DNA of 42,873 nt from an uncultured Collinsella sp. GTDB taxonomy: Bacteria > Actinomycetota > Coriobacteriia > Coriobacteriales > Coriobacteriaceae. The stretch is taken from the NCBI GenBank assembly GCA_900547655.1, contig URHQ01000006.1, forward strand, positions 1-42,873. The letters run 5' to 3'. The notes under the pieces are model-generated. The model was not told the origin of the DNA. It saw nothing but the letters and a program-made list of their open reading frames with translations, and ran no database searches. Below are positions 1-9,150 of this stretch, piece after piece. How positions within the stretch are numbered: position 1 is the stretch's first letter; the number at the start of each line of letters is the position of its first letter. The translations under genes were made by a program, and so were the position numbers.

Positions 1-479
1 CCCACGAGCTCATGGAATATGACGACGAGATTGTGACGTCGTCGGTCAAGAACTTCAACGTCGATGCCTTTATCGATACCGTTGCGCACTTTTTGCCCGA
101 GGGTCCGCGTTGGTTCCCCAAGGACATGGGCACCGACGCTTCCGACGAGACCCTTGTGGCCGAGTTTGTGCGCGAGAAGGTTCTGCGCCGCACCCGTGAC
201 GAGATCCCGCACTCCGTGGGCGTGATCTGCGATGCGCTCGAGCAGACCAAGAAGGTGCTGCGCGTGCACGCCACCATTTACGTCGAGCGTGAGGGCCAAA
301 AGGGCATCATCATTGGAAAGGGCGGCGAGATGGTCAAACATATCGGCATCGACGCCCGTCGCGACCTTGAACGCATCTTTGGCACGCAGGTCTTTTTGGA
401 GCTGGACGTGAAGGTCAAGGCCGGCTGGCGTGACGACGAGGCCCAGATTCGCCGCTTCGGCTACAACGCCGAAGATTAG
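1..479 (+). CDS. era: GTPase Era, C-terminal part (5' end outside window)
   Basis: The reading frame is open from the first bases (codon phase begins at base 3), so only the last ~158 residues of this ~300-aa protein are present. Era is a GTPase that binds the 3' end of 16S rRNA and helps 30S subunit maturation. The piece seen is the C-terminal type II KH domain: the segment VGVICDAL, the strand VHATIYVEREGQKGIIIGKGG with its GKGG RNA-binding loop, and the closing strand VFLELDVKVKAGWRDD, all typical of Era. The G-domain is off the left edge. It ends 15 bp before recO, an era-recO pairing common in Gram-positive bacteria, so the two are probably co-transcribed. Confidence 0.95.
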   Translation, partial: HELMEYDDEIVTSSVKNFNVDAFIDTVAHFLPEGPRWFPKDMGTDASDETLVAEFVREKVLRRTRDEIPHSVGVICDALEQTKKVLRVHATIYVEREGQKGIIIGKGGEMVKHIGIDARRDLERIFGTQVFLELDVKVKAGWRDDEAQIRRFGYNAED

Positions 480-494
480 GGACACGCGGCGCGA

Positions 495-1244
495 ATGGCA
501 GGTTCTCGCACATATCGCACGAAAGTGCTCGTCCTGGACAAGACGAAGCTCAAAGAGACCGACCTGATCCTGACGATGCTTGACGAGCGGGGTCGGCAGG
601 TTCGTGCCGTGGCAAAGGGTGCCCGCAAACCCGGCGGGCGGTTGGCGGCGCGCTGCGAGCTGTTCTGTACCGTCGATATGCTGCTCGCACATGGACGCTC
701 GCTCGACGTGGTTTCTCAGGCCGAGCTTATGGAAGCGCCGCTCGGCGCTGCGCCCGATTACGAGACGACTTGCGCCGCAAGCGCGATTGCCGAGGTCGCG
801 CGCGTGTGCTCGTTCGAGGACGCCGAGGACCCGTTTACCTTTGCCATCACGCAGCGGGCGCTCACACTTGTCGGCAGCGGGCTCGACGCGGCGCATATGG
901 ACCTGCTCGTGGCGGCATATGTCTTTAAGCTGTTGTCGCACGTTGGCTATCGACCCGATTTTTCGGCCTGCGTGCTGTGCGGAGACCCCATGCTGTCGTA
1001 TTTTTCACCTCAGGCGGGCGGGCTCATGTGCGGGTCGTGCGCGTCGAGCGTTCCGGGTGCCGAACTGGTGTCGACCGGTGAGGTTGCGTGGCTGCGCGCC
1101 CTCATGTCCATGACTTTCGATGCGCTCATGGTCGAGAGGATCGATCCCCATACCGCTGCATTTTTGTTGGGGCTTTCGCATGTTTGGGCTGCGACGCACA
1201 CCGATCAGCGCCTCCGTGCGATGGAATTCATGTTGGGTCGGTGA
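495..1244 (+). CDS. recO: DNA repair protein RecO
   Basis: This is the 249-aa recombination mediator that loads RecA on SSB-coated DNA together with RecR. The N-terminal OB fold starts at TYRTKVLVLDKTKLKETD, which fits the family. A Cys4 zinc site is visible in the C-terminal half: CVLCG followed by CGSC about 25 residues later. Length is normal for RecO. The ATG at 495 is preceded by a weak AGGGAC, and the gene follows era by 15 bp, so translation may depend on coupling. recA and recX, its functional partners, lie 13 kb downstream. Confidence 0.95.
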   Translation: MAGSRTYRTKVLVLDKTKLKETDLILTMLDERGRQVRAVAKGARKPGGRLAARCELFCTVDMLLAHGRSLDVVSQAELMEAPLGAAPDYETTCAASAIAEVARVCSFEDAEDPFTFAITQRALTLVGSGLDAAHMDLLVAAYVFKLLSHVGYRPDFSACVLCGDPMLSYFSPQAGGLMCGSCASSVPGAELVSTGEVAWLRALMSMTFDALMVERIDPHTAAFLLGLSHVWAATHTDQRLRAMEFMLGR

Positions 1245-1336
1245 TGATGCGCAGGCGCGGGTTGCTTGTGGTAACATACCGACCTGTTGGTACCTCGACC
1301 TTGGTTGCTCGCTCCACCGGCGGCTTCCCAGTCCGA

Positions 1337-1361
1337 GGCGAATCGAGTCGCCCGAGGGCGA
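1337..1361 (+). promoter_or_regulatory. rpsO leader with two mutually exclusive hairpins
   Basis: In the ~140-nt leader before rpsO, TCGCC (1348-1352) can pair either with GGCGA upstream (1337-1341, 6-nt loop) or with GGCGA downstream (1357-1361, CGAG loop). Only one can form at a time. S15 of several bacteria represses its own mRNA by binding a leader structure, so this is a candidate autoregulatory switch; that role is inference. The ribosome-binding site AAAGG lies just downstream, at 1371-1375. Confidence 0.45.
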
Positions 1362-1382
1362 CGTAAAACGAAAGGTGAAACA

Positions 1383-1661
1383 ATGACTGTTTCCAAAGAG
1401 CGCAAGGCGGAGCTGACTGCCCAGTTCGGTAACACCCCGGTCGACACCGGCAACCCCAAGGTTCAGGTCGCCATCCTGACCGAGCGCATCAAGGAGCTGA
1501 CCGAGCACATGAAGTCCCACCAGAAGGACTTCCACACCCGTCGTGGTCTGCTCATGCTCGTCGGCCGTCGTCGTCGTCTTCTCTCCTACATCAAGAAGAA
1601 CGACATCGTCGAGTACCGTGAGCTCATCAAGGCTCTGGGCATCCGCGACAACATCCAGTAA
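1383..1661 (+). CDS. rpsO: 30S ribosomal protein S15
   Basis: This 92-aa protein is a primary binder of the 16S rRNA central domain. The sequence carries the S15 signature: TPVDTGNPKVQVAILTERI near residue 20, then the HxxHxKD-like segment EHMKSHQKDFHTRRGL and the basic RRRRLLSYIKK. I chose the ATG at 1383 (MTVSKERKAEL) because AAAGG lies 7 nt upstream; an ORF opening earlier, at 1287, is only leader sequence read through. It is followed by an intrinsic terminator and then pnp, the classical rpsO-pnp gene order. Confidence 0.97.
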   Translation: MTVSKERKAELTAQFGNTPVDTGNPKVQVAILTERIKELTEHMKSHQKDFHTRRGLLMLVGRRRRLLSYIKKNDIVEYRELIKALGIRDNIQ

Positions 1662-1677
1662 GGATTTGTACATGCTA

Positions 1678-1709
1678 AGAGCGTCCTGCGCAGCGGGGCG
1701 CTCTTTTTG
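1678..1709 (+). terminator. Intrinsic terminator after rpsO
   Basis: AGAGCG (1678-1683) pairs with CGCTCT (1699-1704), extended by a few weaker pairs, and is followed by TTTTT. It would separate rpsO from pnp partly or completely. Confidence 0.75.
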
Positions 1710-1775
1710 TGTAAGGGCGTGAACAATCACGCTCTGAAGCGTGGCGGGGGCAGGGGGCTCGCGTCACATGAGAAG

Positions 1776-1798
1776 CCCGCAGGCAAGGGGTCTGCGGG
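1776..1798 (+). promoter_or_regulatory. Hairpin in the pnp 5' leader
   Basis: CCCGCAG (1776-1782) pairs perfectly with CTGCGGG (1792-1798) across a 9-nt loop. The hairpin ends 4 nt before the AAAGGAG ribosome-binding site of pnp. In enterobacteria pnp is autoregulated through a leader stem processed by RNase III and PNPase; a similar role here is inferred only from position. Confidence 0.45.
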
Positions 1799-1811
1799 GT
1801 AAAGGAGAACA

Positions 1812-4058
<2,247 letters not shown>

Positions 4059-4081
4059 CAGCTAAACATAAGCAGCTCAAC

Positions 4082-4111
4082 AAGGGCGACCCCGTACGGG
4101 GTCGCCCTTTT
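4082..4111 (+). terminator. Strong intrinsic terminator of pnp
   Basis: A perfect 12-bp inverted repeat, GGGCGACCCCGT with its complement (4084-4107), is followed by TTTT. The last four bases of its 3' arm are also the first bases of the long palindrome at 4104-4252. Confidence 0.92.
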
Positions 4112-4252
4112 GCTTGCGCCCGGGAGGGCCGCATATGAAGTTTCCTGCTCTACAGTCCTGCGCAAGACGGAAAGCACATTAAGTGCTTTCCTTTGCGTGC
4201 GGAACTCGCGATAAACTTCATATGCGGCCCTCCCGGGCGCAAGCAAAAGGGC
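4104..4252 (-). repeat. Family-1 long-hairpin element, copy E1
   Basis: A perfect 40-bp inverted repeat (arms 4104-4143 and 4213-4252) encloses a 69-nt core (4144-4212). The reverse complement of the core is about 84% identical to the core of the second copy at 4409-4477. Inside the core a 9-bp stem (GGAAAGCAC with GTGCTTTCC, read on the - strand) closes a TTAAT loop. Only the innermost ~9 bp of the arms (ATGAAGTTT) are shared with copy E2; the outer ~30 bp differ completely but remain perfectly self-complementary. No gene is inside. Confidence 0.9.
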
Positions 4253-4342
4253 TGGTTAGTGCCGCTCGCTATTGAGTTAGACAATCTATTCAGTAGTCAG
4301 ATTACAGATCTGTAGATAGCCGTAGCAGCATCTTCCCAGATA

Positions 4343-4381
4343 AAACCGACCAAAATAAACCTGTCTCTTTTTGGCCGGTTT
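4343..4381 (+). other. Terminator-like hairpin overlapping the left arm of E2
   Basis: Positions 4343-4355 pair with 4369-4381 (12 pairs and one A-C mismatch), and the 3' arm is T-rich. Its last 8 bases are also the start of the E2 left arm, so the two structures compete. The remaining gap 4253-4373 shows no gene and no other clear signal. Confidence 0.5.
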
Positions 4382-4512
4382 CCCGTGGGGCGGGCACTGA
4401 TGAAGTTTATCGCGAGTTCCGCACGAACAGGAGGCCACTTAATGTGGCCTCCGTCGTGAGCAGGACTGTAGAGCAGGAAACTTCATCAGTGCCCGCCCCA
4501 CGGGAAACCGGC
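4374..4512 (+). repeat. Family-1 long-hairpin element, copy E2
   Basis: A perfect 35-bp inverted repeat (arms 4374-4408 and 4478-4512) encloses a 69-nt core (4409-4477), exactly the core length of E1 and in opposite orientation. The core begins ATCGCGAGTTCCGCACG and ends GCAGGACTGTAGAGCAGG, as in E1. The inner stem is GGAGGCCAC with GTGGCCTCC: three base pairs are changed on both strands relative to E1, while the TTAAT loop is identical. This is covariation expected of a conserved folded structure. Confidence 0.9.
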
Positions 4513-4697
4513 GGGATAGACCAGTTCAGATGGGGCTTTGATGCATGGGTGGTCTGTTGTTGTGCAAATGGGTATCATACTGTGGTTATTGCATCGACTC
4601 TGTGATGCATGTTTGTACGTTCCCGGCGGTCGGTTTGCCAGAAGCGCCCCGTCGGTTGTTCCAGACCCGTTTCGAAGAAAGGAAACAATACTAACCT

Positions 4698-6368
4698 ATG
4701 GCAGCTAAAAAATCATCTCCCTTGAAGATCATTCCGCTCGGCGGCCTTGACGGCATCGGCAAGAACATGACGGTCTTCGAGTGCGGCGACGACATGGTGC
4801 TCGTCGACGCTGGCCTCATGTTCCCCGACGACTCCCAGCCCGGTATCGACCTGGTGCTTCCTGACTACACCTACGTTCTTGAAAACGAGGAGAAGCTCCG
4901 CGGTATCGTCGTCACCCACGGCCACGAGGACCACACCGGTTCGCTTCCGTACCTGCTGCAGGACCTCAACAACAAGGTGCCCATCTTCTCGAGCAAGCTG
5001 ACGCTTGGCTTTATCGAGGGCAAGCTTTCTGAGTTCCGCATCCGCGCACCCAAGTTCCGCGAGGTCAAGGGCGGCAGCCATGTCAACCTCGGCGGCATCT
5101 CGCTCGACTTCTTCTCGATGACGCACTCCATCCCCGGCGCTCTGGGCGTGTTCATCCGCACCAATCAGGGCACCGTTATGCACACCGGCGACTTTAAGCT
5201 CGACCAGACGCCCATCGACGGCGTCACGCCCGACTATGCCGCTATCAGCCGCTTTGCCAAGCAGGGCATCGATCTGCTGCTTTCCGACTCCACCAATGCC
5301 ACGGTTCCCGGCTTTACCAAGTCCGAGGCCGAGGTTGGTCCCAACTTGCTGCACGCCATCAAGAACGCCCCGGGTCGCGTGTTCGTCGCGTCGTTCTCGA
5401 GCCACATTCATCGCCTGCAGCAGATCTGCGATGCCGCCCGTAAGTGCGGCCGTAAGGTCGTTGTGACCGGTCGCTCCATGCTCACCAACACCCGCGTCGC
5501 GCGCGAGCTGGGCTACCTCAACATCGACGATGCCGATATCATCGATGCCTTCGATATCGATAACCTGCCCGACGACAAGATCGTCGTCATGTGCACCGGT
5601 TCGCAGGGCGAGCCGCTGTCGGCCCTGTCCCGCATGGCCAACGGAGAGCACAAGACGCTCTCCATCCACGAGGGCGATACCGTCATCCTCTCGGCAACTC
5701 CTGTTCCCGGCAACGAGAAGGCCGTCCAGCAGGTCGTCAACAGCCTGGCCAAGCTCGGTTGCGACGTGTGGGATAAGAACCGCGCTCTTGTCCACGTCTC
5801 GGGCCACGGTAGCCAGGAGGAGCTCAAGCTCCTGATGGCCATGGCCAAGCCCACGTACTTTATGCCGGTTCACGGTGAAGCCGTGCATCTGCGCGCCCAT
5901 GCCCAGCTGGCTCGCAAGATGGGCATCAAGGACGATCATATCTTTATCCTTGATAACGGCGACACGCTCGAGATGCGCGGCGGTATCGTCAAACGCGGTA
6001 CGCCCGTCGAGTCCGGCGTCGTCTACGTCGACGGCCTGCGTATCGGCGATACCGACCCCATCGTCCTGCGCGATCGTCAGAAGCTCGCCAATGACGGTAT
6101 GGTTACCGCTGTTGCCATTGTCTCGCTTAAGCATAAGAAAATCGAGGCCATCGAGTTCTCGGGCCGCGGCGTCTCGTTTGCCATCGACGACCAGTTCTCC
6201 GAGGATGCCTCCGCGTCCATCATGAAGACGATCGAGAAGGGCAAGTTCAGCTTTACGAGCAGCGGTTCCGATGCTATTCGTAAGGCCGTGCGTGATTCGC
6301 TTTCTAACTTTATCTGGAGCCGTACGCGCACCCGTCCGATGATCATCCCGGTCGTCATGGAGGTTTAG
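4698..6368 (+). CDS. rnj: Ribonuclease J
   Basis: A 556-aa metallo-beta-lactamase/beta-CASP nuclease with 5'-3' exonuclease and endonuclease activity in mRNA decay and rRNA maturation. The zinc motif HGHEDH is at residues 74-79, in the order expected of the family; HTGDFKLD and the SDSTN motif follow, then beta-CASP elements (SSHIHRLQQI, TGSQGEP, HVSGHGSQEE). The C-terminal ~100 residues form the RNase J-specific domain. The ATG at 4698 has AAAGGA about 14 nt upstream, a long spacing. It lies directly before ftsK, with a stop/start distance of 1 nt. Confidence 0.96.
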   Translation: MAAKKSSPLKIIPLGGLDGIGKNMTVFECGDDMVLVDAGLMFPDDSQPGIDLVLPDYTYVLENEEKLRGIVVTHGHEDHTGSLPYLLQDLNNKVPIFSSKLTLGFIEGKLSEFRIRAPKFREVKGGSHVNLGGISLDFFSMTHSIPGALGVFIRTNQGTVMHTGDFKLDQTPIDGVTPDYAAISRFAKQGIDLLLSDSTNATVPGFTKSEAEVGPNLLHAIKNAPGRVFVASFSSHIHRLQQICDAARKCGRKVVVTGRSMLTNTRVARELGYLNIDDADIIDAFDIDNLPDDKIVVMCTGSQGEPLSALSRMANGEHKTLSIHEGDTVILSATPVPGNEKAVQQVVNSLAKLGCDVWDKNRALVHVSGHGSQEELKLLMAMAKPTYFMPVHGEAVHLRAHAQLARKMGIKDDHIFILDNGDTLEMRGGIVKRGTPVESGVVYVDGLRIGDTDPIVLRDRQKLANDGMVTAVAIVSLKHKKIEAIEFSGRGVSFAIDDQFSEDASASIMKTIEKGKFSFTSSGSDAIRKAVRDSLSNFIWSRTRTRPMIIPVVMEV

Positions 6369-6369
6369 T

Positions 6370-9150
6370 TTGGCGCGCGGATCTGCACAAAACGCCAAAG
6401 GCAATAAGGCCAATAACCAACCGGCATCTGCTAAGGGTGCCGGTTCCCATCTGCGTGCCAATAAGAGCCACGAGGCGGACTTCGACGATTTTGAGCCCTT
6501 GGTGGAGCCCTCGGCCAACCGCGATATCGCCGGCGTGGTCATCGCCGTTTTGGCGATTGCGTCCTTCATTGCCGTGATTTCGCCGGCGACCGCACCCGTT
6601 ACGGCTGCGGTTGCCGGTTTCTACCACCTGGGCTTTGGTCTGGGCGCCTACGTGCTGCCGATCGTCATTTTGCTGTTTGCCGCCACGCTCTTTTTAGGTG
6701 AGGACTCGCCGCTCAACATTCGCTCGGTCGCGGGCGGAGCCGTGGTCTTTATCGCCGTTGTCTCCATTCTTTCGCTGATGGTGCCGGGTACGAGTGTCTC
6801 TTGTGACCTTATGTTCACGCCGCAAAATCTGTCCGCCTCGGGTGGCTACATCGGTGCGTTTATTGCGAGTGCGCTGCAGAATGCCCTGGGTAAGCCTATC
6901 GCGATGGTGGTCCTGTTGGGTCTGGCCGTCGTTGGTTTTGTCATCATCGGCTTTTCGGTGGGTGGCGTTTTGCGCTCTGCTCGCGACCGTGCGGCCGATT
7001 TTGCCGAGCGCCGTCGTGCCGATGTCAACGCCAGCCCGTGGGGTGACGACGAAGCCCTGTCGGTGCCCGGCGTTGCCCGTCCGCACCTGAGCATTCTTCG
7101 TCAAAAGGGCTCCGATTCTGCCGTGACCACGGTCATGGGTAACGATGTGGACCCGGTTTTGGACGATGACGACGAGGACGATGATCCGTTTGTCGACGTG
7201 TCCGATGCCGTGGAAGCTGAGCGCGCTAAGACAACGCTGCTGCCGCGCCGTCATGCCAAGAAGAGCAAGGCTGCGCCTAAGCTCAATACGAGTCAGCCTG
7301 ACCCGACTTGGTCCGATAGCGAGATTGAGCTCACCGAGGGCGATGACGAGGACGACGAGGCTCCGATTGAGACCGCAAAGACAACTTTGCTGCCGCGTCG
7401 TCATGCCAAGCGCGAACAGGTAACCGGCCAGCTTTCGATGGAAGACGACCCCGATAAGATTGACGAGTCCGAGCCGCCGTTTGCCGTGAATCCTGTCTCG
7501 GCAGCACCTCAGATTCCCGACTTCTTGAAGCATCCCAAGGTTGCCGATACGGCTGTCGCGGGCGCTGTCGAGGTGCCTACTTCTAGCGATGGGGGAGCTG
7601 ACAATGCCCCCGCAGATAACGAGGGCGCAGAAGAGGGCGGCCTCAAGCTTCCGCCACTCGAAATTCTGCATGCCAACCCGCAGTCGGCGTCCTCCGCGTC
7701 ATCTGACAAGGAGCTGGAACAGACTGCCGAGTCGTTGCAGTCCACCTTGCTTGAGTTTGGTCGTAGTGCCCGCGTGGTCGGCTGGATCGCCGGCCCCACG
7801 GTGACGACCTTTAAGCTGCAACCTGGCGAGGGCGAGCGCGTGAGCAAGATTTCGAGCCTCGAGGACGATATTGCGCTTTCGCTCGCTGCCCAGTCGGTGC
7901 GTATCTTTGCCCCGATCCCCGGCACTTCGCTCGTGGGCATCGAGATTCCCAACCGCAAGCGCCAAAACGTCAACCTGGGCGACGTGCTGCCCTATGTGAA
8001 GGGCGGTCCGCTTGAGCTCGCAATTGGGCGCGACGCCGAGGGCACGCCGGTTGTCGCCGATCTCGCCAAGATGCCCCACCTGCTTATTGCCGGTACGACC
8101 GGTTCTGGTAAGTCGGTGATGATCAATTCCATCATCACGACCCTGCTCATGCGTGCCCTTCCCGAGGATGTTCGCCTGATCATGGTCGACCCCAAGCGCG
8201 TCGAGCTCGCGGGCTATAACGGCCTGCCGCATCTTTACGTACCGGTCGTTACCGAACCCAAGCAGGCCGCGAGTGCTCTGCAATGGGCCGTGTCCGAGAT
8301 GGAGCGTCGCCTGAAGGTCTTCGAGCGCCTTAACGTGCGTAAGATCTCGACCTACAACGAAAAGCAGGCCGCCGGCGAGTTTGAGCATTACGATAACCCG
8401 CCGCAAAAGATGCCCTATCTGGTCATTATCATCGACGAGCTCTCGGACCTGATGATGGTCGCCGGTAAGGATGTCGAGGCCTCGATCGTACGTATTGCAC
8501 AGCTGGGCCGTGCCGCCGGTATTCATCTTATCGTGGCCACGCAGCGCCCCAGCTCCAACGTGGTGACGGGCCTTATCAAGGCCAACATCACCAACCGCAT
8601 CGCCTTTAACGTCGCCACGGGCATCGACTCGCGCGTCATCATCGACCAGATGGGTGCCGAAAAGCTCACCGGTTTGGGCGACATGCTGTTCTCCAAGGTC
8701 GACTGGGGCAAGCCCCGCCGTATCCAGGGCTGCTTTGTCTCGGATGACGAAATCAACGAGATTGTCGAGTTCGTTAAGTCGCAGAGCGAGCCCGACTACC
8801 ACGAGGAGATCCTGTCTGCCGTGGCGCCCGCTTCCATGTCCATGGCGGGTGGCGGTGGCATTGTCCGCACCGGAGTCGCCGAGCCGCAAGACGATGATCC
8901 GCTCATTTGGGAAGCCGCCCATATTGTGGTGGAATCGCAGCTTGGCTCCACATCTGGCCTGCAACGTCGTCTGAAGGTTGGCTATGCGCGTGCCGGGCGT
9001 ATTATGGACATGCTGGAAGAAAAGGGTGTCGTCGGCCCGCCCGACGGTTCCAAGCCGCGCGAGGTCCTGTTGGACGAGGAGGGGCTTGCCGCGCTGGAAT
9101 CTGTCGACGCCGAGATGGCACGTGAAGATCGTGAGTTTGGAGGATTCTGA
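6370..9150 (+). CDS. ftsK: DNA translocase FtsK/SpoIIIE
   Basis: A 926-aa septal DNA pump. It starts at TTG (6370), one base after the rnj stop. The N-terminal ~200 residues contain four likely membrane helices (from NRDIAGVVIAVLAIASFIAV). A charged linker (~220-440) carries the motif AKTTLLPRRHAK twice, at residues 286-297 and 336-347. The motor domain has Walker A GTTGSGKS at 575-582, Walker B VIIIDEL and the LIVATQRPS segment. The C-terminal winged-helix gamma domain (SQLGSTSGLQRRLKVGYARAGRIMD in part) would read KOPS-like DNA. It overlaps the next gene by one base (TGATG), so the two are translationally coupled. Confidence 0.96.
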   Translation: MARGSAQNAKGNKANNQPASAKGAGSHLRANKSHEADFDDFEPLVEPSANRDIAGVVIAVLAIASFIAVISPATAPVTAAVAGFYHLGFGLGAYVLPIVILLFAATLFLGEDSPLNIRSVAGGAVVFIAVVSILSLMVPGTSVSCDLMFTPQNLSASGGYIGAFIASALQNALGKPIAMVVLLGLAVVGFVIIGFSVGGVLRSARDRAADFAERRRADVNASPWGDDEALSVPGVARPHLSILRQKGSDSAVTTVMGNDVDPVLDDDDEDDDPFVDVSDAVEAERAKTTLLPRRHAKKSKAAPKLNTSQPDPTWSDSEIELTEGDDEDDEAPIETAKTTLLPRRHAKREQVTGQLSMEDDPDKIDESEPPFAVNPVSAAPQIPDFLKHPKVADTAVAGAVEVPTSSDGGADNAPADNEGAEEGGLKLPPLEILHANPQSASSASSDKELEQTAESLQSTLLEFGRSARVVGWIAGPTVTTFKLQPGEGERVSKISSLEDDIALSLAAQSVRIFAPIPGTSLVGIEIPNRKRQNVNLGDVLPYVKGGPLELAIGRDAEGTPVVADLAKMPHLLIAGTTGSGKSVMINSIITTLLMRALPEDVRLIMVDPKRVELAGYNGLPHLYVPVVTEPKQAASALQWAVSEMERRLKVFERLNVRKISTYNEKQAAGEFEHYDNPPQKMPYLVIIIDELSDLMMVAGKDVEASIVRIAQLGRAAGIHLIVATQRPSSNVVTGLIKANITNRIAFNVATGIDSRVIIDQMGAEKLTGLGDMLFSKVDWGKPRRIQGCFVSDDEINEIVEFVKSQSEPDYHEEILSAVAPASMSMAGGGGIVRTGVAEPQDDDPLIWEAAHIVVESQLGSTSGLQRRLKVGYARAGRIMDMLEEKGVVGPPDGSKPREVLLDEEGLAALESVDAEMAREDREFGGF

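Noticed and set aside
4104..4512. Ordinary MITE pair with terminal inverted repeats
   Set aside because: The inverted repeats differ between the two copies except for the innermost bases, and no target-site duplication is visible.
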